Below are positions 1 through 7,868 of a DNA stretch of 64,000 bases, one piece after another. Each line of letters opens with the position of its first letter. Within the stretch, counting starts at the first letter, position 1. Source of the DNA: Pseudorhodoferax sp. Leaf274. Lineage in GTDB: Bacteria; Pseudomonadota; Gammaproteobacteria; Burkholderiales; Burkholderiaceae_C. The DNA lies in assembly GCF_001422445.1 (NCBI RefSeq), contig NZ_LMNA01000026.1:248001-312000 (forward strand), written 5' to 3'. A program made the translations under genes and the position numbers. The notes under the pieces are model-generated. The model saw nothing but the letters and a program-made list of their open reading frames with translations. It was not told the origin of the DNA and searched no databases.

Positions 1-345
1 CGGGAAGCGCTTGGCCCAGTCCTTGGCCACCACGCCGGTGCTGGCCAGGAAATCGACATCGGTGGTGGTGTTGAAGGTCACCACGTCGGCGGCCAGGCCG
101 TCGTTGACGGCGCGCGCCTGCGCGCTGGAGCCGCCGTGGGCCTGGTCGATCTTGATGTCCTTGCCGGTGGTCTTCTTGTAGTACGGGACGAAGGCGGCGT
201 TGATGTCCTTGTAGAACTCGCGGGCCACGTCGTAGGAGACGTTCAGCAGCGTCTGGGTCTGGGCCGAGGCAGCGGTGGCAGCCACCAGCAAGGCGGCGGC
301 CAGGACGGAACGGGCCGTGCGGCCCGAGAAGAACTTGGTGGTCAT
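1..345 (-). CDS. sbp: Sulfate ABC transporter periplasmic substrate-binding protein (5' part)
   Basis: This is the N-terminal part (115 codons) of a periplasmic sulfate/thiosulfate-binding protein, the receptor of the CysTWA importer. The gene runs off the left edge, so the C-terminal two thirds are missing. Visible: a Sec signal peptide of about 28 residues ending ATAASA, then a mature start QTQTLLNVSYDVAREFY, then the family segment around residues 63-80 with QAHGGSSAQARAV and LAADVVTF, which lines the anion pocket in Sbp/CysP proteins. The start ATG at 345 opens directly onto the signal peptide. The family call is firm. Sulfate versus thiosulfate preference cannot be told from this fragment. 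Confidence 0.85.
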   Translation of the reverse strand, partial: MTTKFFSGRTARSVLAAALLVAATAASAQTQTLLNVSYDVAREFYKDINAAFVPYYKKTTGKDIKIDQAHGGSSAQARAVNDGLAADVVTFNTTTDVDFLASTGVVAKDWAKRFP

Positions 346-460
346 GACGGAATCCCTGAGCAGATGCCGCATTGTCAAGACCCCGCCGCTATGCGCAAAC
401 TATTGTTTTTCTCTTTGCTTTCATCCGAATTCTTATAAGGCGTGACCGGATGCAACGGCC
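346..460 (-). promoter_or_regulatory. Upstream region of sbp with an AT-rich island
   Basis: A 115-bp gap lies between the sbp start and the end of the LysR gene. It holds a conspicuously AT-rich stretch at about 385-437 (minus strand reads CTTATAAGAATTC and later AACAATAGTTTG) in otherwise very GC-rich DNA. This is the likely sbp promoter. In related bacteria such genes are controlled by CysB, but no CysB site can be assigned with confidence here. Confidence 0.35.
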
Positions 461-1354
461 TCAATGGAAATCGCCCGTCTCCAGGTGGTCCAGGAAGGCC
501 CGCACGGCCGGCACCAGGCCGCGCCGCGAGGCGAACACGGCGTGCACGATGCCGTGCGGCGGCGACCAGCCTTCCAGCACTTCGACCAGCCGGCCGGCGT
601 GGAGCGCCTCGCGGCACATGTAGCCTGGAAGCAACGCGACCCCCACGCCATCGATGGCGGCGCGCAGCAAGGTCTCCAGGTCGTCGGCCACGTAGCGCGG
701 GTGGTGCTGCCAATGGAACTCGACGCCGCCAGGCCCCTGCAGCCTGGCGCCGCCGCGCCCGTCCGGCGCCGACATGGCCATGGAGTCGAGCCGTTGCAGG
801 TCCTGCGGCTGCTGTGGCCGGCCCTGGCGTGCCAGCAACGCGGGGCTGGCGACCAGCACCGACTGCGAGCGGCCCAGCTGCTTCACGACCAGGCTGGCGC
901 TGTCCTGCACACTGGGGCGCACGCGCAGCGCGACATCCACGCCCTCTTCCACCGGATCGACCACGCGGTTGCTGACCTCCATCTGCACGCGCACCTGCGG
1001 ATGCGCCAGCAGGAAGCCCGGCATGAGCGCGCCCACCACCGATTGCGCCAGCGTGACCGGGCAGGTCACGCGCACCGTGCCGCGCGGCTCCACCGACAGG
1101 CGCTGCACCACCTCGCTGGCGGCCAGCGCCTCGCTGCGCATGGCCAGGCAGTGCTGCAGGTACAGCGCCCCCACCTCGGTCAGCGACAGCTTGCGCGTAC
1201 TGCGGTGCAACAGGCGCACGCCCAGCCGGTCTTCCAGTTCGGCCACGCGGCGCGACAGGCGCGACTTGGGCAGGCCCAGCGCGCGGCCCGCGGCGGCAAA
1301 GCTGCCGCGCTCGGCCACCTCGGCGAAGAACAGCATGTCGTTGAGGTCTTGCAT
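461..1354 (-). CDS. LysR-family transcriptional regulator
   Basis: A LysR-type regulator of 297 residues. The N-terminal winged helix (about residues 1-60) starts MQDLNDMLFFAEVAERGSF and contains the recognition helix region GLPKSRLSRRVAELEDRLG. The rest is the two-lobed effector domain. It is divergent from azoR, with 110 bp between the starts. LysR genes next to quinone or azo reductases often control the neighbour in response to an electrophile or quinone, so azoR is the natural target (inference). The chosen start is the ATG at 1354. An in-frame ATG at 1387 would add 11 residues outside the domain. The effector is unknown. Confidence 0.9.
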   Translation of the reverse strand: MQDLNDMLFFAEVAERGSFAAAGRALGLPKSRLSRRVAELEDRLGVRLLHRSTRKLSLTEVGALYLQHCLAMRSEALAASEVVQRLSVEPRGTVRVTCPVTLAQSVVGALMPGFLLAHPQVRVQMEVSNRVVDPVEEGVDVALRVRPSVQDSASLVVKQLGRSQSVLVASPALLARQGRPQQPQDLQRLDSMAMSAPDGRGGARLQGPGGVEFHWQHHPRYVADDLETLLRAAIDGVGVALLPGYMCREALHAGRLVEVLEGWSPPHGIVHAVFASRRGLVPAVRAFLDHLETGDFH

Positions 1355-1464
1355 GGCTCGATTGTTTCCAACAGTGGGACGATCCATTTCGAACCAGCCA
1401 TCTTATCGATGACTACAACCATCAGCACAATCAATCCATCGCATTTTTGGTTTGAAAGCACACC

Positions 1465-2106
1465 ATGCAACTCCTGCACATCGATTCCAGCGTCCTCGGC
1501 GGCGCATCCGTCACCCGCCAGCTGACCGCCAGCACGGTGGCCGCCTGGCGCGCCGCCCACCCCGGCACCCAGGTGCAGTACCTGGACCTGGCGGCCGAGG
1601 CGCCGGCCCACTTCGGTGCCGACGCGCTGAGCTTCAAGCTCGGCCTGGACCTGGAAAAGATCAGCACGGCCCAGCGCGCCGAGAACATCGCCACCGAGCG
1701 CTACCTGGCGCAGTTCCTGGCCGCGGACGTCATCGTCGTCGGCGCACCGCTGTACAACTTCTCGATCCCCACCCAGCTCAAGGCCTGGATCGACCGCCTG
1801 GCACAGCCCGGCCGCACCTTCCGCTACACCGCAGCCGGCCCCGAAGGCCTGGCCAAGGGCAAGACGGTGATCGTGGTCTCGGGCCGCGGCGGCGTGTACT
1901 CCACCAGCGAGCAAGGCCGCGCGCTGGAGCACCAGGAGAGCTACCTGCAGACGGTGTTCGGCTTCTTCGGCATCACCGATGTGCGCTTCGTGCGCGCCGA
2001 AGGCATCGCCTACGGCCCCGAGCAGCGCGCCGCAGCGCTGCGCCAGGGCGAGGCGGACATCGCCGCCGCGTTGGTCGGCGCTGAAGAAGCCGCGGTCAGC
2101 GCCTGA
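1465..2106 (+). CDS. azoR: FMN-dependent NADH-azoreductase / quinone reductase
   Basis: A 213-residue flavodoxin-fold oxidoreductase of the AzoR family, which uses NADH and FMN to reduce quinones and azo compounds in the cytoplasm. Family marks are the N-terminal [16 protein letters not shown] phosphate-binding segment (residues 5-20), the FMN loop [18 protein letters not shown] near residue 94, and SGRGGVYS near residue 140. Full length for the family (about 200 residues). It is transcribed divergently from the LysR gene and stands alone, since the next gene is convergent. The physiological role is probably protection against quinone stress. Confidence 0.93.
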   Translation: MQLLHIDSSVLGGASVTRQLTASTVAAWRAAHPGTQVQYLDLAAEAPAHFGADALSFKLGLDLEKISTAQRAENIATERYLAQFLAADVIVVGAPLYNFSIPTQLKAWIDRLAQPGRTFRYTAAGPEGLAKGKTVIVVSGRGGVYSTSEQGRALEHQESYLQTVFGFFGITDVRFVRAEGIAYGPEQRAAALRQGEADIAAALVGAEEAAVSA

Positions 2107-2111
2107 CCGGT

Positions 2112-3710
2112 TCAGTACGCCGTGCAGGTGTAGCTGGCGGCGTCGTTCGCGGCGGCGCCGGTCAGGCGCGGGTAGCTGCCGTACAGGCACATGTGCCTGG
2201 TGCGCCCAGCCGTGGCGGCGTTTTCGTCCACCGTGACGAAGGCCTGCGGGGGCTGGCCGCGCTCGACCCAGTTCTCCAGCTGGGCCAGCGCGTCGTAGCG
2301 TGCACTGAACGTGCCGCCGCCATGCGCGAAGCCCGGGACCATGTAGAACCTGAGGAAGCCATCCAGCGTGGCCTGGCCGAACTGCGCGCGCTGGCGCTCG
2401 TAGTAGGCGACAGAGTTGCTCGACGGGATCAGCTGGTCCGCCGTGCCGTGGGTCATGATGATCTTGCCGCCGCGCGCGCGGAACGGCTCCAGGCTCACGT
2501 CGGTGACGTCCATCAGCGTGCTGACCTGCTGCAGCCGTGCGGCATAGGCCAGCGGGTCGAAGGCCAGGAGATCGAGCGCCGGGTCCTTCGCCACGACGTA
2601 GCGCACCGTGGTGGCGGCGATCACGGCGAAGAACGAATCCTCGGGGCCGGTGTTGCCGAGCGGCAGGTCCGCGCCCTCCAGCAGGCCCCAGGCTCCGAAC
2701 GTGCTGGCGCCGGCCAGCGTGAGGCCGGGCCGGTAGGGCGAGCTGATCCTGGCCACCGCGGCGATCTGTGCATCGGAGAGGCAGCCATCGCCACCGGCCG
2801 CACCGCCCGGGCAGCGCAGCGCGGCGCGCACCGTGTCCACCGTCATCGCCGCACGGCAGGCCGGCAGGTGGCTGATGATGCCGTCCGCCTGGCCATCCAG
2901 GCCGTCGCAGGTGGCCATCGCCAGGTCCTTCACCAGCCGGTGCTGGGCCGGGTTCAGCCAGCCGGCGCCGCCGCCGGCCGCGCCGGCCTGCACCACGTTC
3001 AGCGAGCCCAGGTGCAGCAGGGGCACGTTGTAGGCCGGGTGCGTGGCCACCACGCCGTCGTAATCGGCCGGGTAGCGGGCCGCGGCGTCCAGCGCCTCGT
3101 GGCCGCCCTGCGAGTTGCCGACGAAATAGAAGCGCTCGGGCGCGCGGCCGTAGCGGCGCTGCGCCAGCACCGCGGCCACGTCGCGCGTCTTCTTGATCTG
3201 CTGGTGGCCGAAGTTGGCCAGCGCCTCGTCGTTCAGCGCCCATGCGTCGCTGCCGGCCTTGTGGCCGCTGTCGCTGCCCAGCGTGGCGTAGCCACGTGCC
3301 AGCGGGCGCGGCGCGGCCGAAGGGTGCATGGCGGCCTGGTCCAGGCCCGTGACCAGCGTGCCGTTGTAGCCGCCTCCGCCGTACTGCAAGGCCTTGCCGT
3401 TCCAGTTGCTGGGCAGGTTGACCTCGTACTCGATGTTGGGCGCGGCCGGGTCGCGCGGCATGATCAGCCCCTTGACCTGGCAATGCTCGCCGTTCGGGTT
3501 GTCCGCCGCCGCAGCCACGAAGCGCGCACTCTGCACCACCGCGCCCGAGGTCGGCAGCCCGATGGCCGTGGCCGCGACCGTGCCGCCGGCCAGCGCCTCG
3601 CAGGCCTGCTGCGGCGCCAGCAATGCCGCCCCGTCACCGTCGCCGCTGCCGCCGCAGGCGGCCAGTACGCTGGCCGCCGTGGCGCCCAGAACCCATTTGC
3701 TTGCACGCAT
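2112..3710 (-). CDS. Tannase/feruloyl esterase-family lipoprotein hydrolase
   Basis: A 532-residue alpha/beta hydrolase of the tannase/feruloyl esterase family, which cleaves ester bonds of plant phenolics or related aromatic esters. The N-terminus carries a lipoprotein signal with lipobox LAAC (Cys19) and a Gly/Ser/Asp linker, so it should be anchored in the outer membrane or periplasm. The nucleophile elbow is GNSQGG with Ser200. HGTADQLIP supplies the acid, and GFAHGGG near residue 475 the histidine. The family usually has a Cys beside the Ser and another beside the His, joined as a disulfide (CS-D-HC motif). Both are absent here. The substrate is unknown. It is divergent from the AraC gene and convergent with azoR. 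Confidence 0.85.
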   Translation of the reverse strand: MRASKWVLGATAASVLAACGGSGDGDGAALLAPQQACEALAGGTVAATAIGLPTSGAVVQSARFVAAAADNPNGEHCQVKGLIMPRDPAAPNIEYEVNLPSNWNGKALQYGGGGYNGTLVTGLDQAAMHPSAAPRPLARGYATLGSDSGHKAGSDAWALNDEALANFGHQQIKKTRDVAAVLAQRRYGRAPERFYFVGNSQGGHEALDAAARYPADYDGVVATHPAYNVPLLHLGSLNVVQAGAAGGGAGWLNPAQHRLVKDLAMATCDGLDGQADGIISHLPACRAAMTVDTVRAALRCPGGAAGGDGCLSDAQIAAVARISSPYRPGLTLAGASTFGAWGLLEGADLPLGNTGPEDSFFAVIAATTVRYVVAKDPALDLLAFDPLAYAARLQQVSTLMDVTDVSLEPFRARGGKIIMTHGTADQLIPSSNSVAYYERQRAQFGQATLDGFLRFYMVPGFAHGGGTFSARYDALAQLENWVERGQPPQAFVTVDENAATAGRTRHMCLYGSYPRLTGAAANDAASYTCTAY

Positions 3711-3869
3711 GCCTGTCTCCCGAGTGGTGGTTGGTAGCGGGCGATGCTAGGCACGCGCGGCATGCCGGTCTGCCGCAATCGGCGCCTGTGCGGGCGCCGA
3801 TCGCGGTAGACGGGCGGCCGGGCATTCACCGATGGGACGCATGCGGCATGGCGGCTACCCTCGCACGCC

Positions 3870-4772
3870 ATGGCGCTGCTGATGGATTCCTTCCCCGAAC
3901 GCCCGCTGCTCGGCGCCACGCAGCGGGCCGCCTGGCGCGGATTGCCGCTGGGCTGCTTCGCGGCGGCCGACCACGACGATGCACGCAACCTGTGGGCGCC
4001 CTACGCCTGCCTGGGCCTGCTGATCGACGGCCGGGCGCGCGCCACCATCCGCGGCAGCGCCGGCACCCGCGAGATCCACCTGGATGGCGGCGTGGCCGGC
4101 CTCTTCGGCCCCGAGTTCGAGATCTACCGCAGCACCTGGCACTGCCGCGACGGCCGGCGCATCTTCGTCGAGCTGACGCCCGAAAGCTATGCCGCACTGG
4201 GCGTGGACGACGAACTGCTGCCCGATGCGTTGCGCCAGGACCTGGCCACGCCCGACCCTGACCTGCACGGCCTGCTGCGCGCCATGACGGCCGAGGCCGC
4301 GGCCGGCAGCCCGCACGGCGCGCTGTATGCCCAGAGCCTGTCGCAGGGCCTGCTGCGCCACCTGCACCGGCAGTACGGCGGCGCAGCCGGTGCCGGCCAG
4401 CTGCGCAGCGGCGCGCGCCTGGGCCGGGCGCAACTGGCACGCGTGCGCGAGCACCTGCAGGCGCACTTGGCCGGCAACCCCACGCTGGCAGAGCTGGCGG
4501 GCGTCGCCGGCGTCAGCCGCGCGCACTTGGCGCGGCTGTTCGCCCGCACGCTGGGCGTGTCGCCGCACCAATACCTGCTGGCGCTGCGGCTGCGCGAGGC
4601 GCGCCGCTTGTTGCTGCACACCGCCCTGCCGCTGGCCCAGGTGGCGTTGGACACGGGCTTTGCCAGCCAGAGCCATTTCGGCACACTGTTTCGTCGCGAG
4701 ACGGGGCTCAGCCCCGGCGCATTCCGGCGCAGCTTCAGCGCCTACCGCATCCCAGGAGACCCCCCTCGATGA
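3870..4772 (+). CDS. AraC-family transcriptional regulator
   Basis: A 300-residue AraC-type activator. The N-terminal half is a cupin-like sensing domain (LFGPEFEIYRS near residue 75). The C-terminal 100 residues are the double helix-turn-helix, with LAGVAGVSRAHLARLF, SPHQYLLALRLREARRLL and the closing signature FASQSHFGTLFRRETGLSP. Its stop overlaps the start of the class II aldolase gene by 4 bp (ATGA), so the two are co-translated and the aldolase is the obvious target or pathway partner (inference). The next start, an ATG at 3882, would remove four residues only. Confidence 0.9.
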   Translation: MALLMDSFPERPLLGATQRAAWRGLPLGCFAAADHDDARNLWAPYACLGLLIDGRARATIRGSAGTREIHLDGGVAGLFGPEFEIYRSTWHCRDGRRIFVELTPESYAALGVDDELLPDALRQDLATPDPDLHGLLRAMTAEAAAGSPHGALYAQSLSQGLLRHLHRQYGGAAGAGQLRSGARLGRAQLARVREHLQAHLAGNPTLAELAGVAGVSRAHLARLFARTLGVSPHQYLLALRLREARRLLLHTALPLAQVALDTGFASQSHFGTLFRRETGLSPGAFRRSFSAYRIPGDPPR

Positions 4773-5530
4773 ACGCCCCCCAAGACCTGCGTGCCCACGT
4801 CAGCGCCGAGGAATGGCAGCTGCGCACCGACCTGGCGGCCTGCTACCGGCTGGTGGCGCTGCACGGCTGGAGCGATTTGGTGTTCACGCACATCAGCGCC
4901 CGCATCCCGGGGCCTGAGCACCACTTCCTGATCAACCCCTACGGCCTGATGTTCGACGAGATCACGGCCTCCAGCCTCGTGAAGGTGGACCAGGCCTGCA
5001 ACAAGCTGATCGAGTCGCCCTACCCCGTGAACCCGGCCGGCTTCGTGATCCACAGCGCGATCCACGCCGTGCGCGACGACGCACAGTGCGTGCTGCACAC
5101 GCACACGCGCGCCGGCATCGCGGTCAGCGCGCAGCGGGGCGGTGTGTTGCCGATCAGCCAGCAATCGACCTTCGTGCTCGCCTCGCTGGCCTACCACGAC
5201 TACGAAGGCGTGGCGATCCGCGACGACGAAAAGGCGCGGCTGCAGGCCGACCTGGGCGATGCCAACTTCCTGATGCTGCGCAACCATGGGCTGCTGACGG
5301 TGGGCGCCAGCATCGCCGACGCCTTCCTGGCCATGTACACCTTCGAGAACACCTGCCAGATCCAGATCGCGGCCCAGTCGGGCGGTGCAGAACTGGTGCA
5401 GGTGGACCCACGCATCGTCGACGGCGTGGGCCATGCCTCGCGCGTGCAGACCGGTGGCCTGGGCGGGCGCTTCGTGTGGCCGGCGCTGCTGCGCAAGCTG
5501 GACCGGATCGATCCAGGCTACCGGGCCTGA
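4769..5530 (+). CDS. Class II aldolase/adducin-family protein
   Basis: A 253-residue zinc enzyme of the class II aldolase/adducin family (fuculose-phosphate aldolase and related decarboxylases or epimerases). The metal ligands are visible as HTHT (His110, His112) and NHG (His173), with the usual GFVIHSAIH segment just before. It is full length for the family. It overlaps the AraC gene by 4 bp and ends at a palindromic GC hairpin before a convergent gene. Many members next to AraC regulators are of unknown substrate, and nothing here fixes the reaction. The enzyme is cytoplasmic. Confidence 0.88.
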   Translation: MNAPQDLRAHVSAEEWQLRTDLAACYRLVALHGWSDLVFTHISARIPGPEHHFLINPYGLMFDEITASSLVKVDQACNKLIESPYPVNPAGFVIHSAIHAVRDDAQCVLHTHTRAGIAVSAQRGGVLPISQQSTFVLASLAYHDYEGVAIRDDEKARLQADLGDANFLMLRNHGLLTVGASIADAFLAMYTFENTCQIQIAAQSGGAELVQVDPRIVDGVGHASRVQTGGLGGRFVWPALLRKLDRIDPGYRA

Positions 5531-5549
5531 CGGCCGGCCGCGCCGGCCG
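5531..5549. terminator. Perfect GC hairpin between convergent genes
   Basis: CGGCCGGC and GCCGGCCG form a perfect 8-bp stem around a 3-nt loop, directly after the aldolase stop and facing the end of the next, convergent gene. There is no T-run, so termination is possible but not shown. Confidence 0.35.
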
Positions 5550-5560
5550 CCGGCACGCGC

Positions 5561-5893
5561 TTACTTGGTGGGGCCGACCTCGCCGGCCGGCGCCTTCCTG
5601 ATGGCTTCTGCGCCCTCGGCCTTGCGCTTGGCGCGCGCCGCGGCCTTCTCTTCGGGCGAGGCCGACATGGCCGGCGGCGGCGCCTTCACCGCACCCACTT
5701 CGCCATTCGGCGTGGTCTTCACGGCGGCAGCGCCTTCAGCCTTGCGTTCGGCACGGGCGGCAGCCCTCTCCTGGGGCGACGCGGCGGTGGCCGGCGGCGG
5801 CTTCTTCACGTTGCCAACCTCGCCTTGGGCGAAGGCGCCCACGGCAAACGTCTGGGCAGCGGCGATGCCGAGGATGAGAACTGCTTTCTTCAT
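5561..5893 (-). CDS. Small secreted two-repeat protein, paralog A
   Basis: A 110-residue protein of unknown function. The start is set at MKKAVLILGIAAAQTF, because the ATG at 5893 opens directly on a signal peptide that ends AFA-Q near residue 22. An upstream ATG at 5950 would add an unlikely 19-residue leader. The mature protein is two copies of a ~42-residue unit: GEVG, then a Lys/Pro-rich segment (KKPPPA or KAPPPA), then an Ala/Arg/Lys/Glu-rich helix (ERAAARAERKAEGAAAVK), and it closes with GEVGPTK. It is highly charged and low in hydrophobic residues, so probably periplasmic and possibly disordered or helical. Its paralog lies directly upstream on the same strand. Confidence 0.8.
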   Translation of the reverse strand: MKKAVLILGIAAAQTFAVGAFAQGEVGNVKKPPPATAASPQERAAARAERKAEGAAAVKTTPNGEVGAVKAPPPAMSASPEEKAAARAKRKAEGAEAIRKAPAGEVGPTK

Positions 5894-6077
5894 GGCTTTC
5901 TTTCGGATCTCTGGGTGGATGGATCGGCAGATTCCGCCGTGCCGGCACATGAGTTGCCGACACCGCGCACGTGCACGGTACCCAGAGTCCCGCGGCGGCA
6001 GGCCCGTCCGCGGGCCTGTTGCTGCGTAGGAGGCTGGCGCCCGGCGCGGTAGGCGCCGCTGCGCCAGCAGCCTGCGG

Positions 6078-6100
6078 CCAGGGCGGCGGTGCCGCCCTGG
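6078..6100 (-). terminator. Perfect hairpin downstream of paralog B
   Basis: CCAGGGCGGC and GCCGCCCTGG form a perfect 10-bp stem with a 3-nt loop, 8 bp after the stop of the second small secreted protein. It has no T-tract. It is a likely terminator or mRNA-stabilising hairpin between the two paralogs. A second stem (CAGGCCCG / CGGGCCTG) lies at 5999-6018. Confidence 0.4.
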
Positions 6101-6108
6101 AAACCGAC

Positions 6109-6441
6109 TTACTTGGTGGGGCCGACTTCGCCGGGAGGCGCCTGCTTGATCGCGGCAGCGCCTTCGGCCTTGCGGTTGGCACGGGCAGCGGCCTTGTCTT
6201 CGGCCGACACCTTGGCGGCCGGTGCGGCCTTCTTCACGGCGCCCACTTCGCCAGCCGGTTGCTGCTTGATCGCCGCAGCACCTTCTGCCTTGCGCTCTGC
6301 GCGTGCGGCGGCCCGGTCTTCCGGCGAAGCCTTCTTGGCCGGCGGCGGCGCCTTGGTTGCGCCAACCTCACCTTGCGCGAACGCAGCAACGGCAAACAGT
6401 TGCGCCAAGGCGACGCCGACAGAGAGAACTACTTTTTTCAT
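6109..6441 (-). CDS. Small secreted two-repeat protein, paralog B
   Basis: A 110-residue paralog of the gene at 5561-5893, with identical length and architecture. A signal peptide (MKKVVLSVGVALAQLF, ending AFA-Q) is followed by two ~42-residue units of the form GEVG + APPPAKKASPEDRAAARAERKAEGAAAIK, and a closing GEVGPTK. The ATG at 6441 opens directly on the signal peptide and is the chosen start. Tandem duplication with conserved termini suggests selection for copy number or two expression modes, since each copy has its own upstream region (about 185 bp for A). No enzyme motif, cysteine or metal-binding pattern is visible. Function is unknown. Confidence 0.8.
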   Translation of the reverse strand: MKKVVLSVGVALAQLFAVAAFAQGEVGATKAPPPAKKASPEDRAAARAERKAEGAAAIKQQPAGEVGAVKKAAPAAKVSAEDKAAARANRKAEGAAAIKQAPPGEVGPTK

Positions 6442-6594
6442 GTGCTGTCTTTCCAGATCTCTGGGGGTGATTGAAACGGCTCTTCTTCCGCGCAAAACCC
6501 GGGGGCTCATGCACAGAAGTGATGCACGATAACCGAGCTTTGCGTCGCAGTTGCAACATTTAATTTACAAGTCTGGTGCAGGCAACACTTGCGG

Positions 6595-7038
6595 CTAGTA
6601 GGTCTTGTACGGCAGGAATTTGCCGGACAGCACCACGTTCACGCGGTCGCCCTTGGGGTCGGGCTGGCGCACGATGTCCATGGAGAAATCGATCGCGCTC
6701 ATGATGCCGTCGCCGAACTCCTCGTGGATCAGCTCCTTGATGGTGGTGCCGTAGACGCTCACGATCTCGTACCAGCGGTAGATCAGCGGATCGGTGGGCA
6801 CGGCCGTGGGCAGCGAACCCTTGTACGGCACCACCTGCAGCCACTTCTGCTCCTCGGCCGTGAGGCCGAAGATCTTGCCGACCACCTTGGCCTGCTCGGG
6901 GGTGGCGGTCATCTGGCCCAGGCACAGGGCCGTGGTCCATTCCTTGGACTGCCCGACCTTCCTGGCCACGTCGGCCCACTGGATGCCCTTGGCAACCTTG
7001 GCGGTGATGATTTTCTCGGTGACTTCGAGGCGGTTCAT
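6595..7038 (-). CDS. cynS: Cyanate hydratase (cyanase)
   Basis: A 147-residue cyanase that converts cyanate plus bicarbonate to carbamate and CO2, releasing ammonia. The N-terminal half is a helical HTH-like domain and the C-terminal half the catalytic dimer domain. The three catalytic residues are in place: Arg88 and Glu91 in YRWYE, and Ser114 in GDGIMSAIDF (Arg96, Glu99 and Ser122 in the E. coli enzyme, which is decameric). It is the last gene of a minus-strand operon after the ABC transporter genes, 23 bp downstream of the ATPase. Unlike the E. coli cyn operon there is no carbonic anhydrase gene, and import is by an ABC system rather than CynX. Confidence 0.97.
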   Translation of the reverse strand: MNRLEVTEKIITAKVAKGIQWADVARKVGQSKEWTTALCLGQMTATPEQAKVVGKIFGLTAEEQKWLQVVPYKGSLPTAVPTDPLIYRWYEIVSVYGTTIKELIHEEFGDGIMSAIDFSMDIVRQPDPKGDRVNVVLSGKFLPYKTY

Positions 7039-7061
7039 GCGGTGTGCTCCTGTGGAAAGAA

Positions 7062-7868
7062 TCAATGCGCCAGCGCGCGGCTGACGAGGAAATCGACGAT
7101 GTGGTTGCGCAGTTCGTAGTAGCCACCCTCGTGGTGCAGCCCAACGCGCGTGCGCGTGCGCGGCAGCGGGTTGGCCACCACCTCGGCGATGCCGCCGGGC
7201 TGGTAGCCGGCCGCGGTGTCGGCCCCGTTGCGCATGAGCAGGATGCGGTCGGCCAGCAGGATGGCCTCGTCCACGTCGTGCGTGATCATGAAGACGGTCT
7301 GCTGCGTCTGGCGCACGATGGCCAGCAGCTCGTCCTGGATGCTGCCGCGCGTGAGCGCGTCCAGCGCGCCGAAGGGCTCGTCGAGCAGCAGCATCTTGGG
7401 CTGGATGGCGAACGCGCGCGCGATGCCCACGCGCTGCTTCATGCCGCCGGACAGTTCGCTGGGCTTCCTGTCGATGGCCGGCAGCAGGCCGACCAGGGCA
7501 ACGAACTTGCGCACATGGGCATCGACCTCGGCGCGGCCCCATTGCGGCCAGCGCGACCTGACCGCGAACGCGATGTTCTGCCGCACGGTGAGCCAGGGCA
7601 TCAGCGCATGGCCCTGGAACACCACGCCGCGCTCGAGCCCGGGCCCGTCGATCTCCCGGCCATCCATGAACACATGGCCGCCGCTGGCCTGGTCCAGCCC
7701 CGCGAGCACGTTGAGGATGCTGGTCTTGCCGCAGCCCGAGTGGCCGATGATGCAGACGAACTCGCCGCGCGCGAGCTGGAACGAGACATCGGCGAACACC
7801 GGCCGCGCCGGCACGAAGGCCTTGGCCAGGGCCTGGACCTGCAGGAAGGCGCCAGCCTCACTCGACAT
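7062..7868 (-). CDS. Nitrate/cyanate-type ABC transporter ATPase
   Basis: A 268-residue ABC ATPase of the NrtD/CynD/SsuB group. Visible are Walker A GHSGCGKTS, the signature LSGGMKQRVGIARAF, Walker B LLLDEPFGALD and the H-loop MITHDVDEA. It energises the permease encoded just upstream, and the two reading frames overlap by 11 bp. With the adjacent cynS the likely substrate is cyanate. The nitrate/bicarbonate/cyanate receptors are closely related, so substrate assignment is by context. The start ATG at 7868 gives the usual short leader before the first strand. Confidence 0.9.
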   Translation of the reverse strand: MSSEAGAFLQVQALAKAFVPARPVFADVSFQLARGEFVCIIGHSGCGKTSILNVLAGLDQASGGHVFMDGREIDGPGLERGVVFQGHALMPWLTVRQNIAFAVRSRWPQWGRAEVDAHVRKFVALVGLLPAIDRKPSELSGGMKQRVGIARAFAIQPKMLLLDEPFGALDALTRGSIQDELLAIVRQTQQTVFMITHDVDEAILLADRILLMRNGADTAAGYQPGGIAEVVANPLPRTRTRVGLHHEGGYYELRNHIVDFLVSRALAH

